A stretch of DNA of 64,000 nucleotides from VRUE01 sp963844395 (GCA_963844395.1 CAWJNX010000002.1:744001-808000), one strand, 5' to 3'; numbered from the stretch's first letter, positions 47,158 through 57,085 are shown. The notes: generated by a model not told the origin, from the letters alone. Program-made: numbers and translations.

Positions 47158-48987
47158 GTGGGAACCGATGACCCGGCAATCGGCTCGACCCTGGCGGGCT
47201 ACCGGCTCGACGCGCTGATCGCACGTGGGGGGATGGGGGTCGTCTACCGGGCCACGCACTTGGCCCTCGACCGGCCGGTAGCGCTGAAGGTGATTGCCCC
47301 TCAGTTCGCCGGCGACCAGCAGTTCCGCAACCGCTTCCTGCGCGAGTCGCGTCTGGCCGCGCGGCTCGACCACCCGCACGTGGTGCCGATCTTCGACGCG
47401 CGCGAGGAGGACGAGGAGCTGATCGTCGCCATGCGGCTGGTCGAGGGGGGCGACCTGAAGAGACGGATCGCCGCGCACGGCCCGCTGCCGCCCCAGGAAG
47501 CGATCGACCTGCTCGCGCAGGTCGCCGACGCGCTCGATGCCGCCCACGCCGTCGGCATCGTCCACCGCGACGTCAAGCCGCACAACATCCTGCTCGAAGG
47601 CGACCGCGCCTATCTGACCGACTTCGGCCTCGCCGTGGCGCTCGGCGAGAGCGGCGCCGCCAGCGGTGCCTCGGTGGTCGGAACGGTCGAATACATGTCG
47701 CCGGAGCAGTGGCGGGGCCAGAAGGTCGGCCCGGCAGCCGATGTCTACTCGCTCGGCTGCGTCCTCTACGAGGCAGTGACCGGCATCCCTCCTTTCGCGC
47801 GCCAGGCCGGCGACTCCGAGCCGGAGATGCCCAAGGGTCTTGACGCGGTGATCGAGCGAGCGGTGGCGAAGGACCCCGCCGAGCGGTATCCGAGCGCTGG
47901 CGCCCTGGTCGAGGCGGCGCGAGAGCGGCAGGGGGCGGACCCGGCGGCAACCCGAGTGCTGTCGGATGCTCCGGATCGACCGACGCTGGGCTTGGACAGC
48001 GTCTCGGCCGGCCGCAGTCCCGGCCTCGGCCGCTGGCGACGCCCCATCGCTGCCGGGTTCCTGATCTGGTTTCTGGCCGGACTGGTCGTCTTGGCGGCAG
48101 CCACCGTCGGCGCCCTCCTGCTCCTCGGGGGCGATGACGTCTCCGTCTCGGCGCCGATCGAGGTCGGCAAGGGGCCGCTGCGTCTCGCCGTCGGCCAGGA
48201 CGCGGTCTGGGTGACGAGCGGTGCCGAAGGCACCCTCTCGCGCATCGACCCGGAGACGCGGAAGGAGGTCGGCCAGCCGCTGCGCCTCGGAGCCGGCGTC
48301 TCCGGCGTGGCCGTCGGTCAAGGATCGGTCTGGGTCTCGAGCCCGCGACGCGGCCAGGTCTTGCGGATCGATCCCGCCACCGGTCTGTTGCTCGCCACGA
48401 TCGACGTCGGCGGGCGGCCCGGCCCGATCGTGATCGGGGGCGGACGGGTCTGGGTCGCCGACGAACGGGGGGCCGGCGTGACGGCAATCAACGCGGCCGG
48501 CGGCCGGATCTTCAAGCGGCGCATCGCGCCGCACTCGGCGCCGCTGCGGCTCGCGGTCGGCGCCAGGGGCCTCTGGGTCAGTAACGCTTCGACTGGGGCG
48601 GTGCGGCGCATCGATCTCGGCAGCGCCGTGGCGGGGCCACCGATCCCCGTCGGTCGCGGGCCGGCCGGGATCACCGTCGCCGGGGGGCTCGTCTGGGTGG
48701 CGAACACGCGCACCGACACCGTTTCGAGGGTCAACCCGGCGACGCGGACGCTGTTCGGCGAGCCGATCGCGGTCGGCGCCGGCCCCGGCGGCATCGACGC
48801 CGGCACCGAGACGGTCTGGGTGGCGAACTCGCGCGACGGCACGCTCACCCGGATCGAGATCGAGAGCGGCGAGCCGGTCGGCGGCCCGGTCGGCATCGGG
48901 GCGAATCCCGGTGCCGTCGTGGTCGGCGAGGAGGCGGTCTGGGTCGCCGACAACGGCGAGGGAACCGTGACTCGAATCGAGCCTTGA
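47158..48987 (+). CDS. Receptor Ser/Thr protein kinase with extracellular propeller
   Basis: 609 residues from GTG. Kinase 12-270: ARGGMGVVYRATHLALDRPV (ATP loop), Lys44, VHRDVKPHNILL (136-146), DFG at 155-157 and GTVEYMSPEQW. TM at about 297-323. The outer domain 330-609 has seven repeats of VWVA/S-N-x-x-G-TLxRIDP (VWVTSGAEGTLSRIDP, VWVANTRTDTVSRV), a YVTN/Vgb-like propeller. It probably senses an external signal and phosphorylates proteins such as the nearby FHA-HTH factor. Confidence 0.92.
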   Translation: MGTDDPAIGSTLAGYRLDALIARGGMGVVYRATHLALDRPVALKVIAPQFAGDQQFRNRFLRESRLAARLDHPHVVPIFDAREEDEELIVAMRLVEGGDLKRRIAAHGPLPPQEAIDLLAQVADALDAAHAVGIVHRDVKPHNILLEGDRAYLTDFGLAVALGESGAASGASVVGTVEYMSPEQWRGQKVGPAADVYSLGCVLYEAVTGIPPFARQAGDSEPEMPKGLDAVIERAVAKDPAERYPSAGALVEAARERQGADPAATRVLSDAPDRPTLGLDSVSAGRSPGLGRWRRPIAAGFLIWFLAGLVVLAAATVGALLLLGGDDVSVSAPIEVGKGPLRLAVGQDAVWVTSGAEGTLSRIDPETRKEVGQPLRLGAGVSGVAVGQGSVWVSSPRRGQVLRIDPATGLLLATIDVGGRPGPIVIGGGRVWVADERGAGVTAINAAGGRIFKRRIAPHSAPLRLAVGARGLWVSNASTGAVRRIDLGSAVAGPPIPVGRGPAGITVAGGLVWVANTRTDTVSRVNPATRTLFGEPIAVGAGPGGIDAGTETVWVANSRDGTLTRIEIESGEPVGGPVGIGANPGAVVVGEEAVWVADNGEGTVTRIEP

Positions 48988-49054
48988 CGCGGACGGGCCG
49001 AAAGCGGCCGGCATTTTGGACGATTCAGGTCGCTCGGCGGGTAGTGTCCGCTCA

Positions 49055-51112
49055 GTGGCTCAGAACATCGACCGGCTCTGCATCGACACGATCCGCACCC
49101 TGTCGATCGACGCGATCCAGAAGGCCAACTCGGGCCATCCGGGGACGCCGATGGCGCTGGCGCCGGCCGCCTACACGCTCTGGCAGCGCTTCCTGCGCTT
49201 CGACCCCGCTGATCCGATCTGGCCGAACCGCGACCGCTTCGTCCTCTCCGCCGGCCACGCCTCAATGCTGCTCTACTCGCTCCTCTTCCTGACCGAGGTG
49301 CAGGCGGTCAACCCCGACTACGAGACGGTCGGCAAGCCCGCCGTGTCCCTCGCCGATATCGAGAGCTTCCGCCAGCTCGACTCGCGCGCTCCCGGCCACC
49401 CCGAGTACCGCTGGACTTCGGGAGTTGAGACGACCACCGGGCCCCTGGGCCAGGGAATCGCCACTTCGGTAGGGATGGCGATCGCCTCCAAGTGGCAGGG
49501 CGCTCGCTTCGGCGCCGAGCTGTTCGACTTTGACGTCTACGCGATCGCCGGCGACGGCTGCCTGATGGAGGGCGTTTCGAACGAGGCGGCCTCGATCGCC
49601 GGTCACCTGAAGCTCGACAACCTCTGCTGGATCTACGACAACAACCACATCACGATTGACGGGGTGACCCGGATCGCCTACGACGACGACGCCGCGGCGC
49701 GCTTCATGGGCTACGGCTGGAACGTGACCCGGGTCGGCGACGCCAACGACACCGAGTTGCTGACCAGCGCCTTCGAGGAGTTCAAAGGCGAGGAGGGCCG
49801 GCCGACCCTGATCGTCGTCGATAGCCACATCGGCTGGGGGTCCCCCCACAAGCAGGACACCGCTGCCGCTCACGGCGAGCCGCTCGGCGCCGACGAGGTG
49901 CGCGAGACCAAGCGCGCCTACGGCTGGCCCGAGGACGCCCAGTTCCTCGTCCCCGATGGGGTCAAGGATCACTTCGCTGGAGGCATGGCAAGGCGCGGCG
50001 CTGAGTTGCGCGCCGAGTGGGAGGCGAAGCTGGCACAGCGCGCCGGCGACGACTCGGATCTGGCTGGCGAGATCGACGCGATGCAGCGGCGGGAGCTACC
50101 GGAGGGGTGGGACGCCAGTATCCCCAGCTTCGATCCAGACGAGAAGGGCATCGCCACGCGCAAGGCCTCGCAGCAGGTCGCGAACGCGATCGCCGCGCGC
50201 GTCCCCTGGCTGCTGGCCGGCTCTGCCGACCTGACCGACTCGACTTCGGTCCGGCTCGACGTCGACGGCGCCGTTGACTTCGAGCCGGGCGCCTACGGCG
50301 GCCGCCAGCTCCACTACGGGATCCGCGAGCACGAGGCGGCGGCGATCTCCAACGGTCTCTCGCTCAGCAAGCTGCGGCCGCTGTGGTCGACCTACCTCAC
50401 CTTCTCCGACTACGCCCGCCCGGCGATCCGCCTCTCTGCGTTGATGGAGCTGCCGGTGATCCACCTCTTCACCCACGACTCGATCGGCCTCGGCGAGGAC
50501 GGTCCGACCCACCAGCCAGTCGAGCAGCTTGCCTCGCTGCGGGCGATTCCCGGACTCGACGTGATCCGCCCGGCCGACGCCAACGAGGTTGCCGAGGCCT
50601 GGCGGGTCGCCCTCGACCGCACCCACCAGCCGGTCGCTTTGGTGCTAACGCGGCAGAACGTGCCGGTCCTCGATCGCTCCCGCTACGCCTCGGCCGAGGG
50701 CCTGCGCCGTGGCGGCTACGTGCTCGCCGATCCCGAGGACGGCGACCCCGAGACGATCCTGATCGCGACCGGCAGCGACGTCTCCCTGGCCGTCGCCGCG
50801 CATGAGGAGCTGAGCGGCGAAGGGGTCCGCTCGCGCGTCGTCAGCCTGCCCTGCTGGGAGCTGTTTGAGCGCCAGGACGAGGCCTACCGCGACGCGGTGC
50901 TGCCGCCGTCGATCGCGGCGCGCGTCTCGGTCGAGGAGGCTTCGACCCTGGGTTGGGACCGCTACGTCGGCCCGGGCGGCACGAAGATCGGCATGCACAC
51001 CTTCGGCAGCTCGGCACCGCTGAAGGACGTGCAGACCAAGTTCGGCTTCACCCCCGACAGGGTCGCTGAGGCCGTTCGCGAAGCCATGGTCCAGGTGCAC
51101 GGAAGCAGATGA
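49055..51112 (+). CDS. tkt: Transketolase
   Basis: 685 residues. DAIQKANSGHPGTPMALAPA, AIAGDGCLMEGVSNEAASIA (ThDP-Mg motif GDG) and DNNHITIDG are followed by the glycolaldehyde domain THDSIGLGEDGPTHQPVEQL and a complete C-terminal domain. It moves two-carbon units between pentose and hexose phosphates. GTG 49055 is taken; the frame is open to 49016. It is first in the tkt-tal-pgi run. Confidence 0.96.
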   Translation: MAQNIDRLCIDTIRTLSIDAIQKANSGHPGTPMALAPAAYTLWQRFLRFDPADPIWPNRDRFVLSAGHASMLLYSLLFLTEVQAVNPDYETVGKPAVSLADIESFRQLDSRAPGHPEYRWTSGVETTTGPLGQGIATSVGMAIASKWQGARFGAELFDFDVYAIAGDGCLMEGVSNEAASIAGHLKLDNLCWIYDNNHITIDGVTRIAYDDDAAARFMGYGWNVTRVGDANDTELLTSAFEEFKGEEGRPTLIVVDSHIGWGSPHKQDTAAAHGEPLGADEVRETKRAYGWPEDAQFLVPDGVKDHFAGGMARRGAELRAEWEAKLAQRAGDDSDLAGEIDAMQRRELPEGWDASIPSFDPDEKGIATRKASQQVANAIAARVPWLLAGSADLTDSTSVRLDVDGAVDFEPGAYGGRQLHYGIREHEAAAISNGLSLSKLRPLWSTYLTFSDYARPAIRLSALMELPVIHLFTHDSIGLGEDGPTHQPVEQLASLRAIPGLDVIRPADANEVAEAWRVALDRTHQPVALVLTRQNVPVLDRSRYASAEGLRRGGYVLADPEDGDPETILIATGSDVSLAVAAHEELSGEGVRSRVVSLPCWELFERQDEAYRDAVLPPSIAARVSVEEASTLGWDRYVGPGGTKIGMHTFGSSAPLKDVQTKFGFTPDRVAEAVREAMVQVHGSR

Positions 51113-51131
51113 AGATTCGAAAGGAGGCAGC

Positions 51132-52217
51132 ATGAAGCCGACGACGAGATTGCACGAGCTGGGGCAGAGCCTCTGGCTCGACAACATCACCCGCAAGATG
51201 CTCGGCGAGGGGGTCCTCGGCGGCTACATCGACGAGCTCTCGGTCACCGGGCTCACCTCCAACCCGACGATCTTCGACAAGGCGATCTCCCAAAGCGACG
51301 CCTACGACGAGCAGATCGCCGAGGCGGGCCCCGCCGCCGCGTCCACCGAGGAGCTCTTCTTCGAGCTGGCGCTCGCCGACCTGCGCGACGCCGCCGATCT
51401 CTTCGCGCCGGTCCACGCGCGCACCGAGAGGGTCGACGGCTGGGTCTCGGTCGAGGTCTCGCCGCTGCTCGCCGACGACGCCGCGGCGACGATCGAGCAG
51501 GCGCGCGAACTGCACGACAAGGCGGAGCGCGTCAACCTCTTCGTCAAGATCCCCGGCACGGAGGCCGGACGCGTCGCGATCGAGGAGTCGATCTTCGCCG
51601 GCATCCCAATCAACGTGACGCTCCTCTTCTCGCGCGAGCAGTACCTGGCCGCCGCCGAGTCCTACATGCGCGGCATCGAGCGCCGAATCGAGGCGGGGCT
51701 CGACCCCGCGGTGCCCTCGGTCGCCTCGATCTTCCTCAGCCGCTGGGACGTCGCCGTCGCCGACACGGCGCCGGCGGAGCTGCGCAACCGGCTGGGGATC
51801 GCGATCGGCAAGCAGGCCTACGCCGCCTACCGCGAGCTGCTCGACTCCGAGCGCTGGCAGCGGCTCGCCAAAGCTGGCGCCCCGATGCAGCGACTGCTCT
51901 TCGCCAGCACCGGCACCAAGGATCCCGACGCCTCCGACGTCCTCTACATAGAGGCGCTTGCCGCGCCCGACACGATCGACACGATGCCCGAGCCGACGTT
52001 GCTTGCCTTCGCCGACCACGGCGAGGTGGGAGAGACGTTGCCCGAGGACGGCGGCGACGCCGAGCAGGTGCTGGCGGAGTTCGCTGCCGCCGGCGTCGAC
52101 CTCGGCGCCCTCGCGACCCGCCTCCAGGAGGAGGGTAAGCAGGCGTTCGACAAGTCCTGGCGGGAGATGCTGGAGACGATCGAGTCGGAGCGGCAGCGGC
52201 TGGGAGCCGCCGGGTGA
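51132..52217 (+). CDS. tal: Transaldolase
   Basis: 361 residues with AAGGAGG before the ATG. GLTSNPTIFDKAI and the Schiff-base lysine in NLFVKIPGTEAG (Lys139), then NVTLLFSREQYL, are typical of the long actinobacterial class. It transfers a dihydroxyacetone unit. Its stop overlaps the pgi start (GTGA). Confidence 0.95.
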   Translation: MKPTTRLHELGQSLWLDNITRKMLGEGVLGGYIDELSVTGLTSNPTIFDKAISQSDAYDEQIAEAGPAAASTEELFFELALADLRDAADLFAPVHARTERVDGWVSVEVSPLLADDAAATIEQARELHDKAERVNLFVKIPGTEAGRVAIEESIFAGIPINVTLLFSREQYLAAAESYMRGIERRIEAGLDPAVPSVASIFLSRWDVAVADTAPAELRNRLGIAIGKQAYAAYRELLDSERWQRLAKAGAPMQRLLFASTGTKDPDASDVLYIEALAAPDTIDTMPEPTLLAFADHGEVGETLPEDGGDAEQVLAEFAAAGVDLGALATRLQEEGKQAFDKSWREMLETIESERQRLGAAG

Positions 52218-53848
52218 GCGCTCCCCCGCTGCGCCAGGGCGCGGCCTGGAAGGCGCTGGAGGGCCACTTCGCCGAGGTCGGCGAGCGTCACCTCCGCGAC
52301 CTCTTCGCCGCCGACCCCGGGCGGGGCGAGCGCCTCGTCGCTGACGGCGCCGGCCTCCATCTCGACTTCTCCAAGAACAGGGTCGTCGACGAGACCTTGA
52401 CACTGCTCGCCGAGCTGGCCCGCGAACGCCGGGTCGAGGCCCGCCGCGACGCGATGTTCGCCGGCGAGCACATCAACGTCTCCGAGGACCGCGCCGTCCT
52501 CCATGTCGCGCTGCGCATGCCGCGCGAGCGCTCGCTCTTCGTCGATGGCGTCGATGTGGTCAAGGAGGTGCATGGGACGCTCGACCGGATGGGTGCCTTC
52601 GCCGAGCGGGTGCGCTCGGGAGAGTGGACGGGGCATACGGGCAAGCCGATCGTCAACGTCGTCAACGTCGGCATCGGCGGCTCCGACCTCGGGCCGAGGA
52701 TGGCTTACGAGGCGCTGCGCCACTTCAGCCGCCGCGAGATCGCCTTCCGCTTCGTCTCCAACGTCGATGGCACCGACTTCGCCGAGGCGACCCGCGACCT
52801 CGATCCCGAGCAGACGCTGTTCGTGATCTCCTCGAAGACCTTCACGACGCTGGAGACGATGACCAACGCCCGCACCGCCCGCGAGTGGTCGCTGGCCGGG
52901 CTCGGCGGCGACGAGGCGGCGGTCGCCAAGCACTTCGTCGCGGTCTCGACCAATGCCGACGCGGTCGCCGAGTTCGGCATCGACACCGAAAACATGTTCG
53001 GCTTCTGGGACTGGGTCGGCGGCCGCTACTCGATGGACTCGGCGATCGGACTCTCGACGATGCTGGCGATAGGCCCCGAGTGCTTCGCCGAACTGCTGGC
53101 CGGCTTCCACGCAATGGACGAGCACTTCCGCGAGGCACCGCTTGAGCAGAACCTGCCCGTCCTGATGGGCCTGCTGTCCCTTTGGTACGGCGACTTCTTC
53201 GGTGCCCAGACCTGCGCGGTGCTGCCCTACGACCAGTACCTGCACCGCCTCCCGGCTTACCTGCAGCAGCTGACGATGGAGTCGAATGGCAAGCATGTGA
53301 CCCTGGACGGCACGCGGGTTGACTACGACACCGGCGCGATCTTCTGGGGCGAGCCGGGCACCAACGGTCAGCACTCCTTCTACCAGCTAATCCACCAGGG
53401 GACGCGGCTGATCCCCTGCGACTTCATCGGCTTCATGCGCTCCAACAACCCGCTCGGCGAGCACCACGATCTCCTCATGTCCAACGTGTTCGCGCAGAGC
53501 GAGGCGCTCGCCTTCGGCAAAACGGCCGAGCAGGTGCGCGCCGAGGGAACGGCGGAGGAGGTCGTGCCGCACCGTGTGATGGAGGGCAACCGTCCCTCGA
53601 ACACGATCCTCGCCGAGCGGCTCGACCCGCACACGTTGGGATCGCTCGTCGCCCTTTACGAGCACAGTGTCTTCGTCCAGGGAGCCGTGTGGGGCCTCGA
53701 CTCCTTCGACCAGTGGGGCGTCGAGCTGGGCAAGGTCCTGGCCAAGGCGATCGTGCCGGAGCTGCAGGCCGATGAGGAGCCGCAGCTGTCGCACGACAGC
53801 TCGACCAACGCCCTGATCCGCCGCTACCGTCGAAGCCGATGGGCCTGA
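52214..53848 (+). CDS. pgi: Glucose-6-phosphate isomerase
   Basis: 544 residues from GTG. PIVNVVNVGIGGSDLGPRMA, FVISSKTFTTLETMTNART, the FWDWVGGRYSMDSAIGLST block and DQWGVELGKVLA are all standard. It converts glucose 6-phosphate and fructose 6-phosphate, closing the pentose loop made by zwf-pgl-gnd-rpiA-tkt-tal. The last codons and stop lie inside the 22-bp arm of a perfect palindrome. Confidence 0.96.
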   Translation: MSAPPLRQGAAWKALEGHFAEVGERHLRDLFAADPGRGERLVADGAGLHLDFSKNRVVDETLTLLAELARERRVEARRDAMFAGEHINVSEDRAVLHVALRMPRERSLFVDGVDVVKEVHGTLDRMGAFAERVRSGEWTGHTGKPIVNVVNVGIGGSDLGPRMAYEALRHFSRREIAFRFVSNVDGTDFAEATRDLDPEQTLFVISSKTFTTLETMTNARTAREWSLAGLGGDEAAVAKHFVAVSTNADAVAEFGIDTENMFGFWDWVGGRYSMDSAIGLSTMLAIGPECFAELLAGFHAMDEHFREAPLEQNLPVLMGLLSLWYGDFFGAQTCAVLPYDQYLHRLPAYLQQLTMESNGKHVTLDGTRVDYDTGAIFWGEPGTNGQHSFYQLIHQGTRLIPCDFIGFMRSNNPLGEHHDLLMSNVFAQSEALAFGKTAEQVRAEGTAEEVVPHRVMEGNRPSNTILAERLDPHTLGSLVALYEHSVFVQGAVWGLDSFDQWGVELGKVLAKAIVPELQADEEPQLSHDSSTNALIRRYRRSRWA

Positions 53849-53883
53849 AAGCGGACTATATGTCCGCTTTCAGGCCCATCGGC
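53835..53883. terminator. Perfect 22-bp palindrome with TATAT loop
   Basis: Arms 53835-53856 and 53862-53883 match at all 22 positions, and the loop is TATAT. The pgi stop (53846-53848) lies in the left arm. A related, imperfect copy with the same loop is inside a gene at 61472. It probably terminates tkt-tal-pgi. Confidence 0.8.
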
Positions 53884-53914
53884 GCCAAAACGCGGCGCTG
53901 CGGAGGGTAGGGCC

Positions 53915-55312
53915 GTGCCGCTCGACGCTATCCCACTCGCGGCGTCGGAGTCCAATCTGCTCGCCGCGCGCGAGCTGATGGCGTTCACGCTCGCCTTCCA
54001 CATCGTCCTAGCCTGCATCGGCGTCGCCTTCCCGGCGATCATCCTGGTCGCCAACTGGCTCGGCCTCAAACGCGGCGACGAGGACGCGCTGCGCCTGGCG
54101 CGGCGCTGGTCAAAGGCGATGGCGGTCACCTTCGCGGTTGGCGCGGTGACCGGCACCGTGCTCAGCTTCGAGTTCGGCCTGCTCTGGCCGCGCTTCATGG
54201 AGCGCTTCGGCGACGCCTTCGGGATCGCCTTCGCGATCGAGGGCCTCTTCTTCTTCACCGAGGCGATCTTCCTGGCGATCTACATCTACGGCTGGAAGCG
54301 GCTGAGCGGCTGGGCGCACTTCTGGTCTGGGGTGCCAATGGTCGTCACCGGGATCGGCGGCGCCTTCTCCGTGGTCACCGCGAACGCCTGGATGAACCAG
54401 CCGCAGGGTTTCACCCTCGACGCGGCCGGCAGGGTCGTCAACACCGCGCCGCTAGACGTCCTTTTCAACCCGGCCTGGTCCTACGAGGTGCCGCACATGA
54501 TCCTCGCCGCCTACATGGTCGCCGGCTTCCTCGTCGCCTCGATCTACGCGGTCGGGATGCTGCGCGGCAGGCGCGACCGCCTCCATCGCCTCGGCCTCCT
54601 GATCCCGCTCACCGTCGCCTGCATCGCGACCCCGGTCCAGATCTACGTCGGCGACGTCGCCGCGCGCTCCGTCGCCGAGGATCAGCCGGCCAAGTTCGCC
54701 GCCTTCGAGTGCATCGAGAAGACCGGTCCCAACCAGACCGAGTACATCGGCGGCATCTGCACCGACGACGGGGTCAAGGGGGCGATCGGCATCCCCGGCC
54801 TCGACTCGCTCCTGGTCGGCTTCAGCACCGACACCGTGGTGACCGGGCTGGAGGACATCCCGCCCGACGAGCGCCCGCCCGCCAATACGCTCCTTCACCT
54901 CTCCTTCGACACGATGGTCGGCATCGGCAGCGGGCTGCTGGCGCTGGCCGCCTGGCTGGGGATCGTCTGGTGGCGACGGCGCGACATCCCCGCCACGCCC
55001 TGGTTCCTGCGCGCGGTGGCGGTTTCGGGCGCCGCCGCGGTCGTCGCCATGTGGTGCGGCTGGATCGTCACCGAGGTCGGCCGCCAGCCCTGGATCGTCA
55101 ACGGCTACATGCGCACCTCCGAGGCGGTGACCGAGGCGGAGGGGATCTGGTTCGCCTTCGCCGGAGTGCTGACGCTCTACGCCGGGCTCGGCACGGGGGC
55201 GATTCTCGTCCTGCGCGCGATGTCGCGCCGCTGGCGCGAGGAGGGGGAAGCCGGCGAGGCGGAGTCGCCCTACGGACCGTCCGCGGCGCCGGAGGAAATG
55301 AGCGCGCGATGA
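53915..55312 (+). CDS. cydA: Cytochrome bd oxidase subunit I
   Basis: 465 residues from GTG, about nine helices. LMAFTLAFHIVLACIGVAFP carries one haem ligand, and EGLFFFTEAIFLAIYIYGWK with conserved Glu follows. SYEVPHMILAAYM and GRQPWIVNGYMRT are also present. The Q-loop is short, as in actinobacterial and Bacillus types. It oxidises quinol and reduces O2 with high affinity. It overlaps cydB by four bases. Confidence 0.95.
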   Translation: MPLDAIPLAASESNLLAARELMAFTLAFHIVLACIGVAFPAIILVANWLGLKRGDEDALRLARRWSKAMAVTFAVGAVTGTVLSFEFGLLWPRFMERFGDAFGIAFAIEGLFFFTEAIFLAIYIYGWKRLSGWAHFWSGVPMVVTGIGGAFSVVTANAWMNQPQGFTLDAAGRVVNTAPLDVLFNPAWSYEVPHMILAAYMVAGFLVASIYAVGMLRGRRDRLHRLGLLIPLTVACIATPVQIYVGDVAARSVAEDQPAKFAAFECIEKTGPNQTEYIGGICTDDGVKGAIGIPGLDSLLVGFSTDTVVTGLEDIPPDERPPANTLLHLSFDTMVGIGSGLLALAAWLGIVWWRRRDIPATPWFLRAVAVSGAAAVVAMWCGWIVTEVGRQPWIVNGYMRTSEAVTEAEGIWFAFAGVLTLYAGLGTGAILVLRAMSRRWREEGEAGEAESPYGPSAAPEEMSAR

Positions 55313-56307
55313 GCAGGGCCGACGTCGCCGCGGCGATCCTCTGGACCGGCGCCACGCTCTACGCGGTCTTCGGCGGCGCCGACTTCGGCGGCGGTCTCTG
55401 GGACCTGATCGCCGGCGACGCCGAGAAGGGCGAGCGGCCGCGGGCGCTGATCCAGCGCTCGCTGACCCCCGTCTGGGAGGCCAACCACGTCTGGCTGATC
55501 TTCATCCTCGTCGTCCTCTGGACCGCCTTCCCCGACGCCTTCGGCGCGCTGATGTCGACCCTGTACGTGCCGCTCACCCTGGCCGCGGTCGGGATCGTCT
55601 TGCGCGGGGCGGGCTTCGCTTTCCGCAAGTCGATCCGCTCGCTGGAGGCGCGCCGGGCGATGGGCGCTGCCTTCGCCCTCTCCTCGGTGCTGACCCCGTT
55701 CTTCATGGGGACGGTGGTCGGCGCCGTCGCCGCCGGCAATGTCCCGGCCGAGGGAAACGGCGACGCCTTCTCCAGCTGGCTCGAGCCGCTGCCGCTGCTG
55801 ACCGGGGCGCTGTTCGTCGCCACCGGCGCCTACCTCGCCGCCGTCTTCCTCGTCTCCGATGCTCGTCGCTCCCGCGACGTCGAGATGGAAGGCTACTTCG
55901 CCCGTCGCGCCCTCCTCGCCGGCTTCGCGGCGGGCGCTCTAGCCGTCGCCGGCATCCTCGTCCTCCACGATGAAGCCCGCTACGCCTACGACCGGCTCGT
56001 AGCCGAGGGGCTGCCCCTGGTGGTCGTCTCGGTGCTCTGCGGGCTCGGCGTTCTGGCGCTGCTGCTCGGCGGCGCCCGCCGCGGCCTGCGCCCGCTCGCG
56101 ACCGGAGCCGTGGTGGCGGTGATCTGGGGCTGGGGCGTGGCCCAGTTTCCCTACCTGCTGCCGACCTCGCTGACGATCGGCGAGTCGGCTGCACCGGATC
56201 CCACCCTCGACTCGGTACTGATCGTCTTCGGTGCCGCCGCAATCGTCGTCCTGCCGGCGCTCGGCCTCCTCTACTGGCTCACCCAGCGCGAGCTGCTCGA
56301 TGAGTGA
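55309..56307 (+). CDS. cydB: Cytochrome bd oxidase subunit II
   Basis: 332 residues, eight or nine helices. AVFGGADFGGGLWDLIAGDA, VWEANHVWLIFILVVLWTAF and GNVPAEG match CydB. It pairs with CydA. No cydCD exporter is next to it, so assembly genes must be elsewhere. It overlaps the HAD gene by eight bases. Confidence 0.95.
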   Translation: MSRADVAAAILWTGATLYAVFGGADFGGGLWDLIAGDAEKGERPRALIQRSLTPVWEANHVWLIFILVVLWTAFPDAFGALMSTLYVPLTLAAVGIVLRGAGFAFRKSIRSLEARRAMGAAFALSSVLTPFFMGTVVGAVAAGNVPAEGNGDAFSSWLEPLPLLTGALFVATGAYLAAVFLVSDARRSRDVEMEGYFARRALLAGFAAGALAVAGILVLHDEARYAYDRLVAEGLPLVVVSVLCGLGVLALLLGGARRGLRPLATGAVVAVIWGWGVAQFPYLLPTSLTIGESAAPDPTLDSVLIVFGAAAIVVLPALGLLYWLTQRELLDE

Positions 56308-56980
56308 GGCTACCGCCATACGCGCCGTTCTCTTCGATATCGACGGGACGATCCTGGTAACCGGTGGGGCCGGAGGCGCAGCCTGGCAGCGCGCCTTCGA
56401 GGAGCTGTACGGGGTGGAGGCGAATGTCGCCGAGCACACCGACGCTGGCATGACCGACCCGCAGATCGCCGAGATCGTCTTCCGCGCTGTCGTCGGTCGC
56501 GAGGGTAGTCCCGAAGAGCGCGCGAAGGCGATCGGCCGCTATCTCCATCACCTGCCCGACACGGTCGCCGCCTCGGAGGGCTACCGGACGATGCCCGGCA
56601 TCGAGGAACTGCTCGACCGCTTGCTCGACCAGGGCCTGCTGCTGGGGCTGGTCACCGGCAACATCGAGGCGGCGGCCCACATCAAGCTCTCCCGCGCCGG
56701 TTTCAACCGCTTCTTCAGCTTCGGCGGCTACGGCTCCGACTCCGCCGACCGCGCCGAGGTCACCAGAGCCGCGCTGGGACGCGGCGAGCTGGTCTCCGGC
56801 GGCACTCTCACCGAGGGCGCCTGCATCGCCGTCGGCGACACGCCCCGAGACATCAAGGCCGGCCACGCCGCCGGAATCGAGGTGGCCGGCGTCGCCACGG
56901 GTCGCTACTCGGTGGAGGAACTCCGCGAAGCCGGCGCCGACTGGACGCTGGAAACCGTCGAGACCGACTTCCCGGCCTAG
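56300..56980 (+). CDS. HAD-superfamily phosphatase
   Basis: 226 residues. Motif I FDIDGTIL (nucleophile Asp), motif II GLVTGNIEAAAHI, and motif III/IV VGDTPRDIKAG. The helical cap between 20 and 90 suits the phosphoglycolate-phosphatase-like subclass (Gph/PGP). It may clear 2-phosphoglycolate or a similar phosphate ester. It is co-transcribed with cydAB, but a functional link is unclear. Confidence 0.88.
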   Translation: MSEATAIRAVLFDIDGTILVTGGAGGAAWQRAFEELYGVEANVAEHTDAGMTDPQIAEIVFRAVVGREGSPEERAKAIGRYLHHLPDTVAASEGYRTMPGIEELLDRLLDQGLLLGLVTGNIEAAAHIKLSRAGFNRFFSFGGYGSDSADRAEVTRAALGRGELVSGGTLTEGACIAVGDTPRDIKAGHAAGIEVAGVATGRYSVEELREAGADWTLETVETDFPA

Positions 56981-57050
56981 CCTCGCCCGACGTGCCGCGG
57001 CTTAGGGACGTTATGCGTCCTTGAGCCGCGGCACGTCCGCTCAGGCGAGG
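56981..57050. terminator. Long hairpin between convergent operons
   Basis: Nested arms: CCTCGCC/GGCGAGG outside, then 56989-57010 with 57016-57037 (20 of 22 pairs) around TTATG. It terminates the cyd-HAD operon and probably the convergent cfa. Confidence 0.75.
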
Positions 57051-57085
57051 GTACAGCGGGCCTGGTGGATCGAGGTGAAGCCGTT
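57041..57085 (-). pseudogene. Relic of a second cfa 3' end
   Basis: Just past the cfa stop the DNA encodes NGFTSIHQARCTLA and a stop in another frame. It matches the real C-terminus (SGFTSIYQARCSLG) 43 bases away. Differences are largely synonymous, so it diverged while coding, not as a fresh duplication. Confidence 0.6.
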
